From: Gemmobacter aquatilis
GTDB lineage: Bacteria; Pseudomonadota; Alphaproteobacteria; Rhodobacterales; Rhodobacteraceae
Direction: 5' to 3'
Assembly (NCBI RefSeq): GCF_900110025.1
Contig: NZ_FOCE01000008.1
Span: 116,530 to 180,529, forward strand
Length of the DNA stretch: 64,000 nucleotides
A model generated the notes under the pieces. It saw only the letters and a list, made by a program, of their open reading frames with translations, was not told the DNA's origin and made no database searches. The stretch's first letter is position 1. Each line of letters opens with the position of its first letter. The position numbers were made by a program, and so were the translations under genes. Below are positions 1 to 8,584 of the stretch, piece by piece.

Positions 1-2
1 TG

Positions 3-2414
3 CTGGAGCTGTTCTGGACGCTGGCGCGCGGGTTCAAGCTGGTGCTAACCTCGGATGAAAACCGGGCGCTGGTGTCGAATGGCACCATCGCCTCGGCGCA
101 GGGGATGGAGTTTTCGCTGTATTACTGGGGCAATGACGATGGCGTCGGCCCGAAGAAATACGAGTTGCTGCTGAACGGTGCCCGCTTTGCCGATGAGCAT
201 GGGTTCTGCGCCGTCTGGACACCGGAACGCCATTTCCACGCCTTTGGCGGCCCCTATCCGAACCCGAGCGTGACCGGCGCGGCGGTGGCGGCGGTGACGA
301 AGAATATCGGCGTGCGGGCCGGGTCTGTCGTGCTGCCGTTGCACCATCCGGCGCGGGTGGCCGAGGATTGGGCGGTGATCGACAACCTGACCAACGGGCG
401 GGCCGGGCTGGCGATTGCCAGCGGCTGGCAGCCCGATGATTTCGTGCTGCGGCCCGAGAATACCCCGCCGAACAACCGCGCCGCGATGTTCGACGGCATC
501 GCCCAGTTGCGCCGCCTGTGGCGGGGCGAGGCGGTGGAGTTTCCGACGAAAACCGGCACATTCGGCGTGGTGACGCAACCGCGCCCGGTGTCGCAGGATC
601 TGCCGATCTGGGTGACCACCGCCGGCAACCCCGCCACATGGCGCGAGGCGGGCGAGATTGGCGCGAATGTGCTGACCCACCTTCTGGGCCAGAGCATTGA
701 CGAGGTGGCGGGCAAGATCGCCATCTATCACGACGCGCTGCGCAAGGCGGGGCATGATCCGGCGCAGTTCAAGGTGACGCTGATGCTGCACACCTATGTC
801 TGCCGCGACCGCGAACAGGCCCGGCGCGTGGCGGAAAAGCCGATGAAGGATTACCTCGCCGCCGCCGTGGGGTTGGTGAAGCAGTATGCCTGGGCCTTCC
901 CGGCGTTCAAGAAACCGCAGGGCATTGAAAACCCGATGGATATCGACCTGCGCACCCTGTCGGCGGAAGAAAACGAGGCGATCCTCGATTTCGCCTTCCA
1001 GCGGTATTTCGAGGATTCCGGCCTGTTCGGCACGGTGGAAGACGCGCTGGCGCGGGTGGAAAGCCTGAAGCGCATCGGGGTGACCGAAGTCGCCTGCCTG
1101 ATCGACTATGGTATCGCCCCCGAAGCGGTGATGGAGGGGCTTTATCCGCTGGCCGAGGTGCTGCGCCGCGCCAATGCCGGGGCGGGGCCTGCCGCCGACG
1201 ATTACTCGATCGCGGCGCAGATCATCCGCCATAAGGTGACGCATCTGCAATGCACGCCCTCGATGGCGCGGATGATCATGCTGAATGACGAGGCGCAGAT
1301 GGCGCTGGCCGGGGTGAAAACCCTGATGCTGGGCGGCGAGGCGCTGCCGGGGGCCTTTGTCAGCGATCTGCGCCGGGTGACGCAGGCGAAGATCGAAAAC
1401 ATGTATGGGCCGACCGAAACCACGATCTGGTCCACCACGGAAACCGCGCAGGGTGGCGAAGGGGTGGTGAATATCGGCACGCCCATCGCCAACACGCAGC
1501 TTTATGTGCTGGACGACCGGCAACAGCCGGTGCCGCCCGGCACGGCGGGCGAGTTGTGGATCGGCGGCGATGGCGTGACGCGCGGCTATTGGCAGCGGCC
1601 TGATCTGACGGCGGAACGCTTTCTGCCCGACCCGTTCATCCGCGAAAATGCCTGCGTCTGGGGCGCGCGGATGTATCGGACCGGCGATCTGGTGCGGCTG
1701 CGCGCCGATGGCAAGCTCGATTACCTCGGGCGGGCGGATTATCAGGTGAAGCTGCGCGGTTACCGGATCGAGCTGGGCGAGATCGAAAGCACGCTGGAGG
1801 CGCAGCCGGGGGTGTCTCAGGCCGTGGTTCTGGCGCGCGAGGATCAGCCGGGCGATCTGCGGCTGGTGGCCTATGTCACCGGCACGGCCAGTGCCGAGAC
1901 GCTGAAACCCGCGCTGGCGGCGCTGTTGCCCGATCATATGATCCCGGCACATTTTGTGCGGCTGGACAGTTTCCCGCTGACCCCCAACCGCAAGGTGGAC
2001 CGCAAGGCGCTGCCCGCGCCGCAGGCACAGGTGGAACAGGCCGCCCATGTCGCGCCCGAAGCCGGGTTGGAGGCGCAGATCGCCGCGATCTGGCAAAAGG
2101 TGCTGGGCGTGCCCAAGGTGGGGGCGAAGGACAATTTCTTTGCGCTGGGGGGCCATTCGCTGCTGGCGGTGCAGGCGCATCGTGAATTGCGCGACGGGCT
2201 GGGGCTGACCAAGCTGTCGATCACCGACATCTTCCGCTTTCCCACGCTGTCGGCGCTGGCCGCGCATCTGGAGGGGGCACCGAAGCCTGCGACGCCTGCG
2301 GCGGCCCCGGCCAATACCGCAGCACAGCCGCAAGGGCTGGCTGATCGGGCCGAGGCGCGGGCGGATGCCATGGCGCGGCGGCGTGCCTTGCGCGGTGGCC
2401 GGGTGGATGGCTGA
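3..2414 (+). CDS. Nonribosomal peptide synthetase module with embedded luciferase-like monooxygenase, 5'-truncated
   Basis: The gene enters from the left edge; about 803 codons are visible. The first visible residues (LELFWTLARGFKLVL) match the part of an NRPS adenylation domain just before core A4. A complete FMN-dependent luciferase-like monooxygenase then starts near visible residue 35 (MEFSLYYWGNDDG) and runs to about residue 380. The adenylation domain then resumes, with LMLGGEALP, the A5 motif NMYGPTETT, the A7/A8 motifs YRTGDLVRLRADG and KLRGYRIELGEIE, and A10 LTPNRKVDRKAL. A peptidyl carrier follows with the phosphopantetheine serine in DNFFALGGHSLL. This is the arrangement of the known natural-product luciferase-like monooxygenase subfamily, in which an oxygenase is inserted in an adenylation domain. 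The activated substrate cannot be read because part of the binding pocket lies outside the window. The stop overlaps the start of the phosphopantetheinyl transferase by 8 bp, so the two are translationally coupled. No thioesterase is visible after the carrier. Confidence 0.9.
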   Translation: MELFWTLARGFKLVLTSDENRALVSNGTIASAQGMEFSLYYWGNDDGVGPKKYELLLNGARFADEHGFCAVWTPERHFHAFGGPYPNPSVTGAAVAAVTKNIGVRAGSVVLPLHHPARVAEDWAVIDNLTNGRAGLAIASGWQPDDFVLRPENTPPNNRAAMFDGIAQLRRLWRGEAVEFPTKTGTFGVVTQPRPVSQDLPIWVTTAGNPATWREAGEIGANVLTHLLGQSIDEVAGKIAIYHDALRKAGHDPAQFKVTLMLHTYVCRDREQARRVAEKPMKDYLAAAVGLVKQYAWAFPAFKKPQGIENPMDIDLRTLSAEENEAILDFAFQRYFEDSGLFGTVEDALARVESLKRIGVTEVACLIDYGIAPEAVMEGLYPLAEVLRRANAGAGPAADDYSIAAQIIRHKVTHLQCTPSMARMIMLNDEAQMALAGVKTLMLGGEALPGAFVSDLRRVTQAKIENMYGPTETTIWSTTETAQGGEGVVNIGTPIANTQLYVLDDRQQPVPPGTAGELWIGGDGVTRGYWQRPDLTAERFLPDPFIRENACVWGARMYRTGDLVRLRADGKLDYLGRADYQVKLRGYRIELGEIESTLEAQPGVSQAVVLAREDQPGDLRLVAYVTGTASAETLKPALAALLPDHMIPAHFVRLDSFPLTPNRKVDRKALPAPQAQVEQAAHVAPEAGLEAQIAAIWQKVLGVPKVGAKDNFFALGGHSLLAVQAHRELRDGLGLTKLSITDIFRFPTLSALAAHLEGAPKPATPAAAPANTAAQPQGLADRAEARADAMARRRALRGGRVDG

Positions 2415-3030
2415 TCTGACGGCCTTGCAGGCGGCGGCGCGCGGGCTGTTGCCGCCCGGCTGCGGCGTGGGCGTGGCCGATCCGGGGATGCCGCGCCCGG
2501 GCTTTCCGGGCGAGGAGATTGCCGCCGTCGCCACGCGTCTGGCCGAGTTTCGCGCCGGGCGTGTGGCGGCACGGCTGGCCATGGCCGAACTGGGCTTGCC
2601 GCCAGTGCCGGTGCCGATGCAGCGCGACCGCGCGCCGCTGTGGCCGATGGGGCTGTGCGGCTCGATCAGCCATAGCGGCACGCTCTGCCTTGCGGCGGTG
2701 GCGCGGCACCCGTTGCGCGGGTTGGGGTTGGATCTGGAGCCTGCCACGCCGCTGGACGATGACCTGCGCGACATCGTGTTGCGCCCGGAAGAACGCAGTG
2801 TGGCGCCCGATCTGGCCAAGCTGATCTTTTGCGCCAAGGAAGCGGCCTACAAGGCGCAATATCCGATCTCGCGCCGCCTGTTCGATTTTCAGGCGCTGGC
2901 GGTGCAGATCGAGGGCGGGCAGTTCACCGCCACCTTTGCCGAGGATATTCCGCCCTTCCCGCGCGGCACGCAGTTGCAGGGCCGCCATGCCCAGGTGGAC
3001 GGGCATTTCCTCTGCACTGTCACGCTCTGA
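2407..3030 (+). CDS. Sfp/EntD-type 4'-phosphopantetheinyl transferase
   Basis: Predicted 207-residue enzyme that would transfer 4'-phosphopantetheine from CoA to the carrier-domain serine of the NRPS encoded just upstream. Family signatures are visible: SISH near residue 88, the Mg-binding G-x-D-x-E (D109, E111) and the F-C-A-K-E-A-A-Y-K block (K144, E145, K149). The ATG at 2407 overlaps the NRPS stop by 8 bp and gives a conventional N-terminus; an earlier start at 2365 in the same frame is possible but lies deep inside the NRPS gene. Coupling suggests it is dedicated to the synthetase. The substrate carrier is inferred from context only. Confidence 0.9.
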   Translation: MADLTALQAAARGLLPPGCGVGVADPGMPRPGFPGEEIAAVATRLAEFRAGRVAARLAMAELGLPPVPVPMQRDRAPLWPMGLCGSISHSGTLCLAAVARHPLRGLGLDLEPATPLDDDLRDIVLRPEERSVAPDLAKLIFCAKEAAYKAQYPISRRLFDFQALAVQIEGGQFTATFAEDIPPFPRGTQLQGRHAQVDGHFLCTVTL

Positions 3031-3066
3031 CCTTTTCTCGCAAGCGCAGCGACGGTATACAGGGGT

Positions 3067-4149
3067 ATGCGACAGACCCTGACCGAGATTTACGAGGCCC
3101 GCGTGGCCGAGGGCCGCCTGCGGGCGGACCCGGCGCAACATGCGGTGCTGCCTGTGCTGGAAAGCCTGCGGCTTTGGCTGGAGACCACACCGCCGCGCAA
3201 GACCGGCCTGCTGGCCGGGCTGTTCGCGCGCCCGGTGGCGCCGCCGAAGGGGCTTTACCTTTGGGGCGGGGTGGGGCGCGGCAAGTCCATGGTGATGGAC
3301 CTGTTCGTGGAACATCTGGCGATTGCCGGCAAGCGCCGGGTGCATTTCCATGCCTTCATGCAGGAGATCCACAAGGGGATGCATGCCGCCCGGCAAAAGG
3401 GGGTCGATGATGCGCTGGCCCCGGTGGCCGATGCGGTGGCGCGCGAGTTGCGGCTGCTGGCCTTTGACGAGATGCAGATCACCGACATCACCGATGCGAT
3501 GATCGTCGGGCGGCTGTTCCAGTTGCTGATGGATCAGGGCGTGGTGATCGTGACCACCTCGAACCGCCCGCCCGAGGATCTGTACAAGAACGGCCTCAAC
3601 CGCGCGCTGTTTGTGCCCTTCATCGCCTATCTGAACGACAAGCTGCTGGTGCAGGAGCTGGAAAGCCCGAACGATTACCGCCAGCACCGGTTGCAGGGCG
3701 CGCAGGTCTATTTCCATCCGGCAGGCCAGTCGGGGGCGGCGATCGGGGCGATCTGGTCTGATCTGTCGGGCGGCACGCCGGGCGAGGTGCTGCGCCTGCC
3801 GGTGAACGGGCGCGAGGTGGAAGTGCCGCATTTCGCCAATGGCGTGGCGCGGGCGACGTTCTGGGATCTGTGCGCCAAGCCCTTGGGGGCGGCGGATTAT
3901 CTGGCGATTGCCGCCGCGGTGCGGGTGCTGATCCTTGAAGATGTGCCGCAGCTATCAGCCTCCAACTACAACGAGGCGAAGCGGTTCGTGACGCTGATCG
4001 ACGCGCTGTATGAGGCGAAGGTCAAGCTGATCTGCTCTGCCGCCGATGTGCCGGAGCGGCTGTATGTCGAAGGCGCCGGGGCGTTCGAGTTTGAGCGCAC
4101 GGCCAGCCGGTTGCGCGAGATGCAGGGCGCGCAATGGGGCAAGGTTTAG
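3067..4149 (+). CDS. zapE: Cell division protein ZapE (AFG1-like ATPase)
   Basis: A 360-residue P-loop ATPase of the ZapE/AFG1 family. ZapE associates with the Z-ring in Gram-negative bacteria and is related to mitochondrial LACE1/AFG1. Walker A is G-G-V-G-R-G-K-S (residues 67-74), Walker B is LLAFDEMQ (D134, E135), and the following ITDITDAM and TSNRPPEDLYKNGL stretches are typical family blocks. Length matches the family. It begins 36 bp after the phosphopantetheinyl transferase with an AGGGG-like ribosome site, and a GC hairpin plus dispersed repeat lies immediately after its stop. Neighbouring genes give no functional link. Confidence 0.93.
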   Translation: MRQTLTEIYEARVAEGRLRADPAQHAVLPVLESLRLWLETTPPRKTGLLAGLFARPVAPPKGLYLWGGVGRGKSMVMDLFVEHLAIAGKRRVHFHAFMQEIHKGMHAARQKGVDDALAPVADAVARELRLLAFDEMQITDITDAMIVGRLFQLLMDQGVVIVTTSNRPPEDLYKNGLNRALFVPFIAYLNDKLLVQELESPNDYRQHRLQGAQVYFHPAGQSGAAIGAIWSDLSGGTPGEVLRLPVNGREVEVPHFANGVARATFWDLCAKPLGAADYLAIAAAVRVLILEDVPQLSASNYNEAKRFVTLIDALYEAKVKLICSAADVPERLYVEGAGAFEFERTASRLREMQGAQWGKV

Positions 4150-4168
4150 CCGTTTGACGGGCGCAAGA

Positions 4169-4299
4169 GGGGGCGCTGCCCCGTCGCCTGCGGCTGCCCC
4201 GCCCGATCCTTGCGGATCGTGCGTTCGGGCCTGACGTGCTTCCCCCGGAAGCCCGTCCGGGCGGCCCTCACCCCCCGGAGTATTTTTGCCAGGATGAAG
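4169..4299 (+). repeat. Dispersed terminator-like repeat, copy 1
   Basis: About 20 bp after the zapE stop lies a GGGGC-GCT-GCCCC hairpin (4170-4182), then further GC-rich inverted sequence, then the conserved core CCCGGAGTATTTTTGCC followed by AGGATGAAG (4274-4299). Hairpin first and T-run second, read in the zapE direction. The same core recurs at seven other places in this window. Confidence 0.75.
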
Positions 4300-4368
4300 C
4301 GGGAGGCAGAGGCTTGCCAAGGCCGGGGCGGGCGCGCATCCTGCGGCCATTCTGTCCGGGGGTTTTGG

Positions 4369-5967
4369 ATGCGTTTGTTTCTGACTTTGGTGTTTTTGCC
4401 GCTGCCGGTGCTGGCGGATACGATTTCCGTCGGATCGACCGTCACCGAGGTGGTGCTGTATCCGCAAGGCGCGCGGGTGACGCGCGAGGTGGCGTTTTCG
4501 GCGCCGGCCGGGCGGCACGATCTGCGCATCGCCGATCTGCCCGAAGGGATCGCGCCGGGGATGATCCGGGTTGCGGGGGCGGAGGGGACGCAGGCGGGCG
4601 GGTTCAGCCTGCAGGAGGCCGGGCTGGCCCCGGCGGTGCCGCTGCCCTTGCCGGAACTGGAGGCGGCGATTGGGGCGGCACAGGCGGCGCGCGATGCGGC
4701 GCTGCTGGATCTGGCCCGGATTGACGCGCGGATCGAGGCAGCCGAGGCGCAGGTCGGCTTTCTGCGGGGTGCGAAAGCCGAGGTGACGACCCAAGCGCCT
4801 GCCGATCTGGCGGCGATGGGGCGGATGATCGCGCAAGAGGTGCTGGCAGTGCGCGAATCGCTGTTGGCGGCGCAGGGCGCGCGGGCCGAAGCGGGGCGTG
4901 TGGTGCAGCAGGCCGAAGTTGCGCTGGCCGAGGCGATTGCCGCCCGTGATGCGCGCCGCGCCGCGCAGGCCGGGAAGGCGCTGTTGTCGGTGGCCATTGC
5001 GCAGGTGGCGGACGGGCCGGGGCATCTGACCGTGACGCATTTCATCGAGGAGGCCAGTTGGCGCCCGGTCTATGATGCCGCGCTGACCCGCAAGCCCGCG
5101 CCGTCCCTGGTACTGGCGCGCGGCGCGCTGGTGTCGCAAGCCTCGGGCGAGGATTGGGCGGGGGTGGCGCTGACGCTTTCCACCGCGCGGCCCACGGAAC
5201 AGGCGGCGCCGTCGGAGCTGTGGCCCGATCTGCGCCGCATCGCCGACCCCGAGCAGGAGCGAGCCTATGCCAAGGGCATGGCGAGCGAGGATGCGGTGAT
5301 GGCGGCAGCCCCGGTGATGGAGGCGATGATGGAGCCCGCCATGGCCGAGCTTGACGGCGACGTGGTGGTGTATCGGGCGCCCGGCACTGTCGATGTGGCC
5401 AGTGGTGTCGAGGATCTGCGCGTGGCCTTGGGCGAATTGACCTTCACCCCCGAGATCGAGGCCCGCGCCGTGCCGCGGCTTGACCGCACGGCCTTTGCGT
5501 TGGCGCGGTTCACCAATGGCGACGAGCCGCTGCTGCCGGGCGAAGTGCTGCTGATGCGCGAAGGCACGCTGATCGGCGCGACGGAACTGGAGCTGATCCC
5601 GGCTGGGGCCGAGGCAGAACTGCCGTTCGGTGCGATTGACGGGCTTCGCCTGACACGCGAGATGCCGCAGAATTCCGAAGGTGATGCCGGTATCCTGACC
5701 TCGGACACCGCGCGGGTGGAAAAGGCGCTGCTGCGGGTGGAAAACCTGACGCAGGACAGTTGGCCGCTGCATGTGATCGACCAGATCCCCTATTCGGAAC
5801 AAGAGGATCTGGAGGTTGTCTACAGCGCCACCCCCAAACCCGACGAGACCGACCCTGAGGGGCAGCGCGGGTTGCTGGGCTGGCATTTCGATCTGGCACC
5901 GGGGGCCAAGCGCGAGATTCTGCTGGAGGCGAAACTGCGCTGGCCCGCCGGGATGGAGCTGCGATGA
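4369..5967 (+). CDS. Secreted DUF4139 protein (mucoidy inhibitor MuiA-like)
   Basis: Predicted 532-residue envelope protein. It starts with a short signal peptide (MRLFLTLVFLPLPVLA) and then a DUF4140-like segment (VTEVVLYPQGARVTREV). An alanine-rich helical region likely to form a coiled coil follows (about residues 90-190). The DUF4139 beta-rich region begins near SWRPVYDAALT and ends in LGWHFDLAPGAKREILLEAKLRWPAG, split here for length. Family members are called MuiA-like after a mucoidy phenotype; the biochemical role is unknown. An open frame extends upstream to 4210, but the ATG at 4369 gives the only sensible signal peptide. Its stop touches the stop of the convergent carbonic anhydrase gene with no spacer. 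Confidence 0.82.
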   Translation: MRLFLTLVFLPLPVLADTISVGSTVTEVVLYPQGARVTREVAFSAPAGRHDLRIADLPEGIAPGMIRVAGAEGTQAGGFSLQEAGLAPAVPLPLPELEAAIGAAQAARDAALLDLARIDARIEAAEAQVGFLRGAKAEVTTQAPADLAAMGRMIAQEVLAVRESLLAAQGARAEAGRVVQQAEVALAEAIAARDARRAAQAGKALLSVAIAQVADGPGHLTVTHFIEEASWRPVYDAALTRKPAPSLVLARGALVSQASGEDWAGVALTLSTARPTEQAAPSELWPDLRRIADPEQERAYAKGMASEDAVMAAAPVMEAMMEPAMAELDGDVVVYRAPGTVDVASGVEDLRVALGELTFTPEIEARAVPRLDRTAFALARFTNGDEPLLPGEVLLMREGTLIGATELELIPAGAEAELPFGAIDGLRLTREMPQNSEGDAGILTSDTARVEKALLRVENLTQDSWPLHVIDQIPYSEQEDLEVVYSATPKPDETDPEGQRGLLGWHFDLAPGAKREILLEAKLRWPAGMELR

Positions 5968-6615
5968 TCAGATCGCGACGAAGGCTTTCTGCGCCGGATC
6001 GTAATGTTCCAGCCCGCCTTCGCCGATATCGTTCCACAGCCCGTGCAGGGTCAGCACCTCGGCCTCGACCGCTTCTTTCACGAAGGGGAAGGTCATCAGG
6101 TTTTCAAGGCTGATCAGCACGGCCTCTTTTTCCAGCGCGCGGGTGCGCTCGGCCTCGGGCAGATGGGTGATGCGCTCGTAGCCGGGGCGCAGGATGTCCA
6201 TCCAGCGACCGACGAAGCTGGATTTTTCCAGCAATTCCGGGGCTTTGCCCGAACACATGTCGTGGCAACCCTTGACGCCGCCACAATTGGAATGGCCGAT
6301 CACGATCACATGCGCCACTTTCAGCGCCGTTACCGCATATTCCACCGTGGCCGAGGTGCCATGATTGCCGCCATCGGGGCAATAGGTCGGCACCAGGCCG
6401 GCGATATTGCGGTGGATGAAGAATTCGCCCTCGTCCGCGCCGAAGATCGAGGTCACATGCTGGCGGGAATCGCAGCAGGAAATGATCATCGCGCGGGGGT
6501 GCTGGCCCAGTTCGGCAAGGCGGCGATACCACGCCTTGTTGTCCTGGAATGTCGTTGCCCGCCAGCCCTGATAGCGGCTGATCAGGTAGCTGGGCAGCGG
6601 TCTGGCGTCGTCCAT
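5968..6615 (-). CDS. Beta-class carbonic anhydrase
   Basis: A 215-residue enzyme for reversible hydration of CO2 to bicarbonate. Beta-class zinc and active-site residues are visible: C47 and the D49/R51 pair in ISCCDSR, and H108 and C111 in GHSNCGG. Of the two adjacent ATG codons at 6618 and 6615, the second is placed correctly behind GGAGG (5-nt spacing) and is chosen. Length is normal for the family. It is divergent from the small gene at 6761, and the 145 bp between them should hold both promoters. Cytoplasmic, no signal peptide. Confidence 0.95.
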   Translation of the reverse strand: MDDARPLPSYLISRYQGWRATTFQDNKAWYRRLAELGQHPRAMIISCCDSRQHVTSIFGADEGEFFIHRNIAGLVPTYCPDGGNHGTSATVEYAVTALKVAHVIVIGHSNCGGVKGCHDMCSGKAPELLEKSSFVGRWMDILRPGYERITHLPEAERTRALEKEAVLISLENLMTFPFVKEAVEAEVLTLHGLWNDIGEGGLEHYDPAQKAFVAI

Positions 6616-6760
6616 CATGTCCTCCGTCAGGCAGGTTGTGGCGCCCTGATTATGCTGCAATTGCAGAAAATTCGAGAGGTTTCTTGGGGCGGGGTCAACC
6701 TTTTGTTCAGCCTGCCGGGCGAAGATCGGTCTGGGTGTGATCCAAGGGGTTGGGTTCGAC

Positions 6761-7144
6761 ATGACAGGGAATGTGACGGTCTTGCGACCGAAGGACAGTA
6801 TCCGGCAGGATTCCGCGCCGGTGGTGGCGATCTATCGCGATCTGGGCACGGCACAGGCCGAACAGGTGGTGACCCGTGCTTTGGGGGAGCTTGCGCTCAC
6901 CATGTCGGGGTTGGCGGCGCAGGTGCGGGCGCATGATCTGAACGATCTGTCGCGCCAGTTGCGCAGATTGCAGCGCATGGCGGGGCAATTGGGCATGATC
7001 AGCCTTGGTGCTGTGGCGGGTGATGTGCGGCTGTGTCTGGAACAGGGGGATGTGACGGCGTTTTCCGCTGTCTGGGCCCGGCTGATTCGGGTGGCGGAAC
7101 GCTCGTTGGCGCCGGATCGCAGCCTGCTGGATCAGATGCTGTAA
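6761..7144 (+). CDS. Small helical protein, possible degenerate HPt-like fold
   Basis: A 127-residue predicted cytoplasmic protein that I do not recognise as a named family. The C-terminal two-thirds is helical; the stretch RRLQRMAGQLGMISLG resembles the histidine-phosphotransfer signature (H-x-x-K-G-x-A-x-x-L-G) but has no histidine at the phosphorylation position. It may be a divergent or inactive HPt-type domain; this is an inference from spacing only. The ATG at 6761 was chosen over a GTG 24 bp upstream. It is divergent from carbonic anhydrase and 63 bp upstream of the aminopeptidase gene. Confidence 0.6.
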   Translation: MTGNVTVLRPKDSIRQDSAPVVAIYRDLGTAQAEQVVTRALGELALTMSGLAAQVRAHDLNDLSRQLRRLQRMAGQLGMISLGAVAGDVRLCLEQGDVTAFSAVWARLIRVAERSLAPDRSLLDQML

Positions 7145-7207
7145 GCGGGCTTGCAGGCGGCGCGCGAAAGATTAGGCTCCGGTCAAACCAAAGCCTGAGG
7201 ATTGCGC

Positions 7208-8584
7208 ATGACCCCGACCTTCGCCGACCCCGCCGCCCCCTCCCGTCCGCTGCATGTGGTGGCGGCGGATGCGCTGGACCGCTGGATCGAGGCGCAGCCG
7301 GTGGAAACCGCGGTCTGGCTGCGCGATGCGGGCTTTCGCGCGGGATTGGGCGAGGTGGCGCTGCTCCCCGGCGCGGGCGGCAAGGTGGCGGGCGCGGTGG
7401 TCGGCTTTGGCACGGCGAAAACCCGGGCGCGCAGCCGCTTTGGCCTTGCCCGCGCCGTGGCGGTGTTGCCAGCGGGGGATTGGCATTTTACCGGGCTGGC
7501 CCCGGAACACCGGGCCGAGGCGGCGCTGGGATGGCTGCTCGCGCAATACCGCTTTGACCGTTACAAACCGGCCAGCACCGTGCTGCCCGGCCTGAAATGC
7601 CCCGAAGGGGTGGACGAGGGGCGCATCCTTGCGATGGCAGCCGGGGAATGTCTGACCCGCGATCTGATCAACACCCCCGCGCAGGATATGGGCCCGGCAG
7701 AGCTGGAGGTGGCCTTTCTGGCGCTGGCCGAACGCTTTGGCGCGGCGACCGAGGTTGTCGCGGGCGCCGATCTGGAGCGTGGCTTCCCGATGATCCATGC
7801 CGTCGGCAAGGGATCGGACCGTGCGCCGCGCCTGCTGGCGCTGCGCTGGGGCCAGCGCGGGCCAAGCGTGACACTGGTCGGCAAGGGGGTGTGCTTCGAT
7901 ACCGGGGGGCTGAACCTCAAGCCCTCCTCCGGGATGCAGTTGATGAAGAAAGACATGGGCGGGGCGGCCACCGTGATGGGGCTGGCGCAGATGATCATGC
8001 AGTTGAACCTGCCGCTGCGCCTGCGGGTCATCGTGCCAGCGGTGGAAAATTCGGTGTCTGGGCGGGCGATGCGCCCGAAAGACATCCTGACCTCGCGCAA
8101 GGGGCTGACGGTCGAGGTGAATGATACCGATGCCGAAGGCCGCCTTGTGCTGGGCGATGCGCTGGCCTGGGCCGCCGAGGAAAACCCGGAACTGCTGATC
8201 TCGATGGCGACGCTGACGGGGGCTGCGCGGGTGGCGGTCGGCCCCGACCTTGCACCCTATTACACCGATGACGAAAGCCTTGCTGCGGCGCTGGAGGCCG
8301 GGGCGAAACAGGGCGCCGATCCGGTCTGGCGCCTGCCGTTCCACGATGCCTATGAAAGCGTCATCGAGCCGGGCATTGCCGATCTCGACAACGCGCCGGG
8401 CTTCGGCTTCGCAGGTTCGATCACCGCCGCGCTGTTCCTGCGCCGCTTCGCCGATCACCCGCGCTACATCCATTTCGACATTTACGGCCACACGCCCAGC
8501 GATGCCCCGGCCCGGCCCAAGGGGGGCGTGGGGCAGGGCGCGCGGGCCATTCTGCAAGGTCTGCCGGACATGCTGGGGCTGTGA
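7208..8584 (+). CDS. Leucyl aminopeptidase family (M17) metallopeptidase
   Basis: A 458-residue cytoplasmic M17 aminopeptidase. The catalytic domain shows VGKGVCFDTGGLNLKPS, the lysine-rich MKKDMGGAA segment and the hallmark NDTDAEGRLVLGDAL (the family consensus is NTDAEGRL, with one extra residue here). These carry the dinuclear zinc ligands and catalytic Lys/Arg. Length is a little under the approximately 500 residues of PepA because the N-terminal macro-like domain is compact. The ATG at 7208 is preferred to a TTG at 7202. Its TGA shares one base with the ATG of the NlpC/P60 gene, so both are probably made from one transcript for hydrolysis of cell-wall or dietary peptides. Confidence 0.93.
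   Translation: MTPTFADPAAPSRPLHVVAADALDRWIEAQPVETAVWLRDAGFRAGLGEVALLPGAGGKVAGAVVGFGTAKTRARSRFGLARAVAVLPAGDWHFTGLAPEHRAEAALGWLLAQYRFDRYKPASTVLPGLKCPEGVDEGRILAMAAGECLTRDLINTPAQDMGPAELEVAFLALAERFGAATEVVAGADLERGFPMIHAVGKGSDRAPRLLALRWGQRGPSVTLVGKGVCFDTGGLNLKPSSGMQLMKKDMGGAATVMGLAQMIMQLNLPLRLRVIVPAVENSVSGRAMRPKDILTSRKGLTVEVNDTDAEGRLVLGDALAWAAEENPELLISMATLTGAARVAVGPDLAPYYTDDESLAAALEAGAKQGADPVWRLPFHDAYESVIEPGIADLDNAPGFGFAGSITAALFLRRFADHPRYIHFDIYGHTPSDAPARPKGGVGQGARAILQGLPDMLGL

Noticed and set aside
45..2837. Very long open frame on the minus strand antisense to the NRPS and PPTase genes
   Set aside because: Arg/His/Gln-rich, no domain pattern, mirrors the GC-rich third-codon bias of the real genes. 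Similar shadows lie opposite most large genes here.
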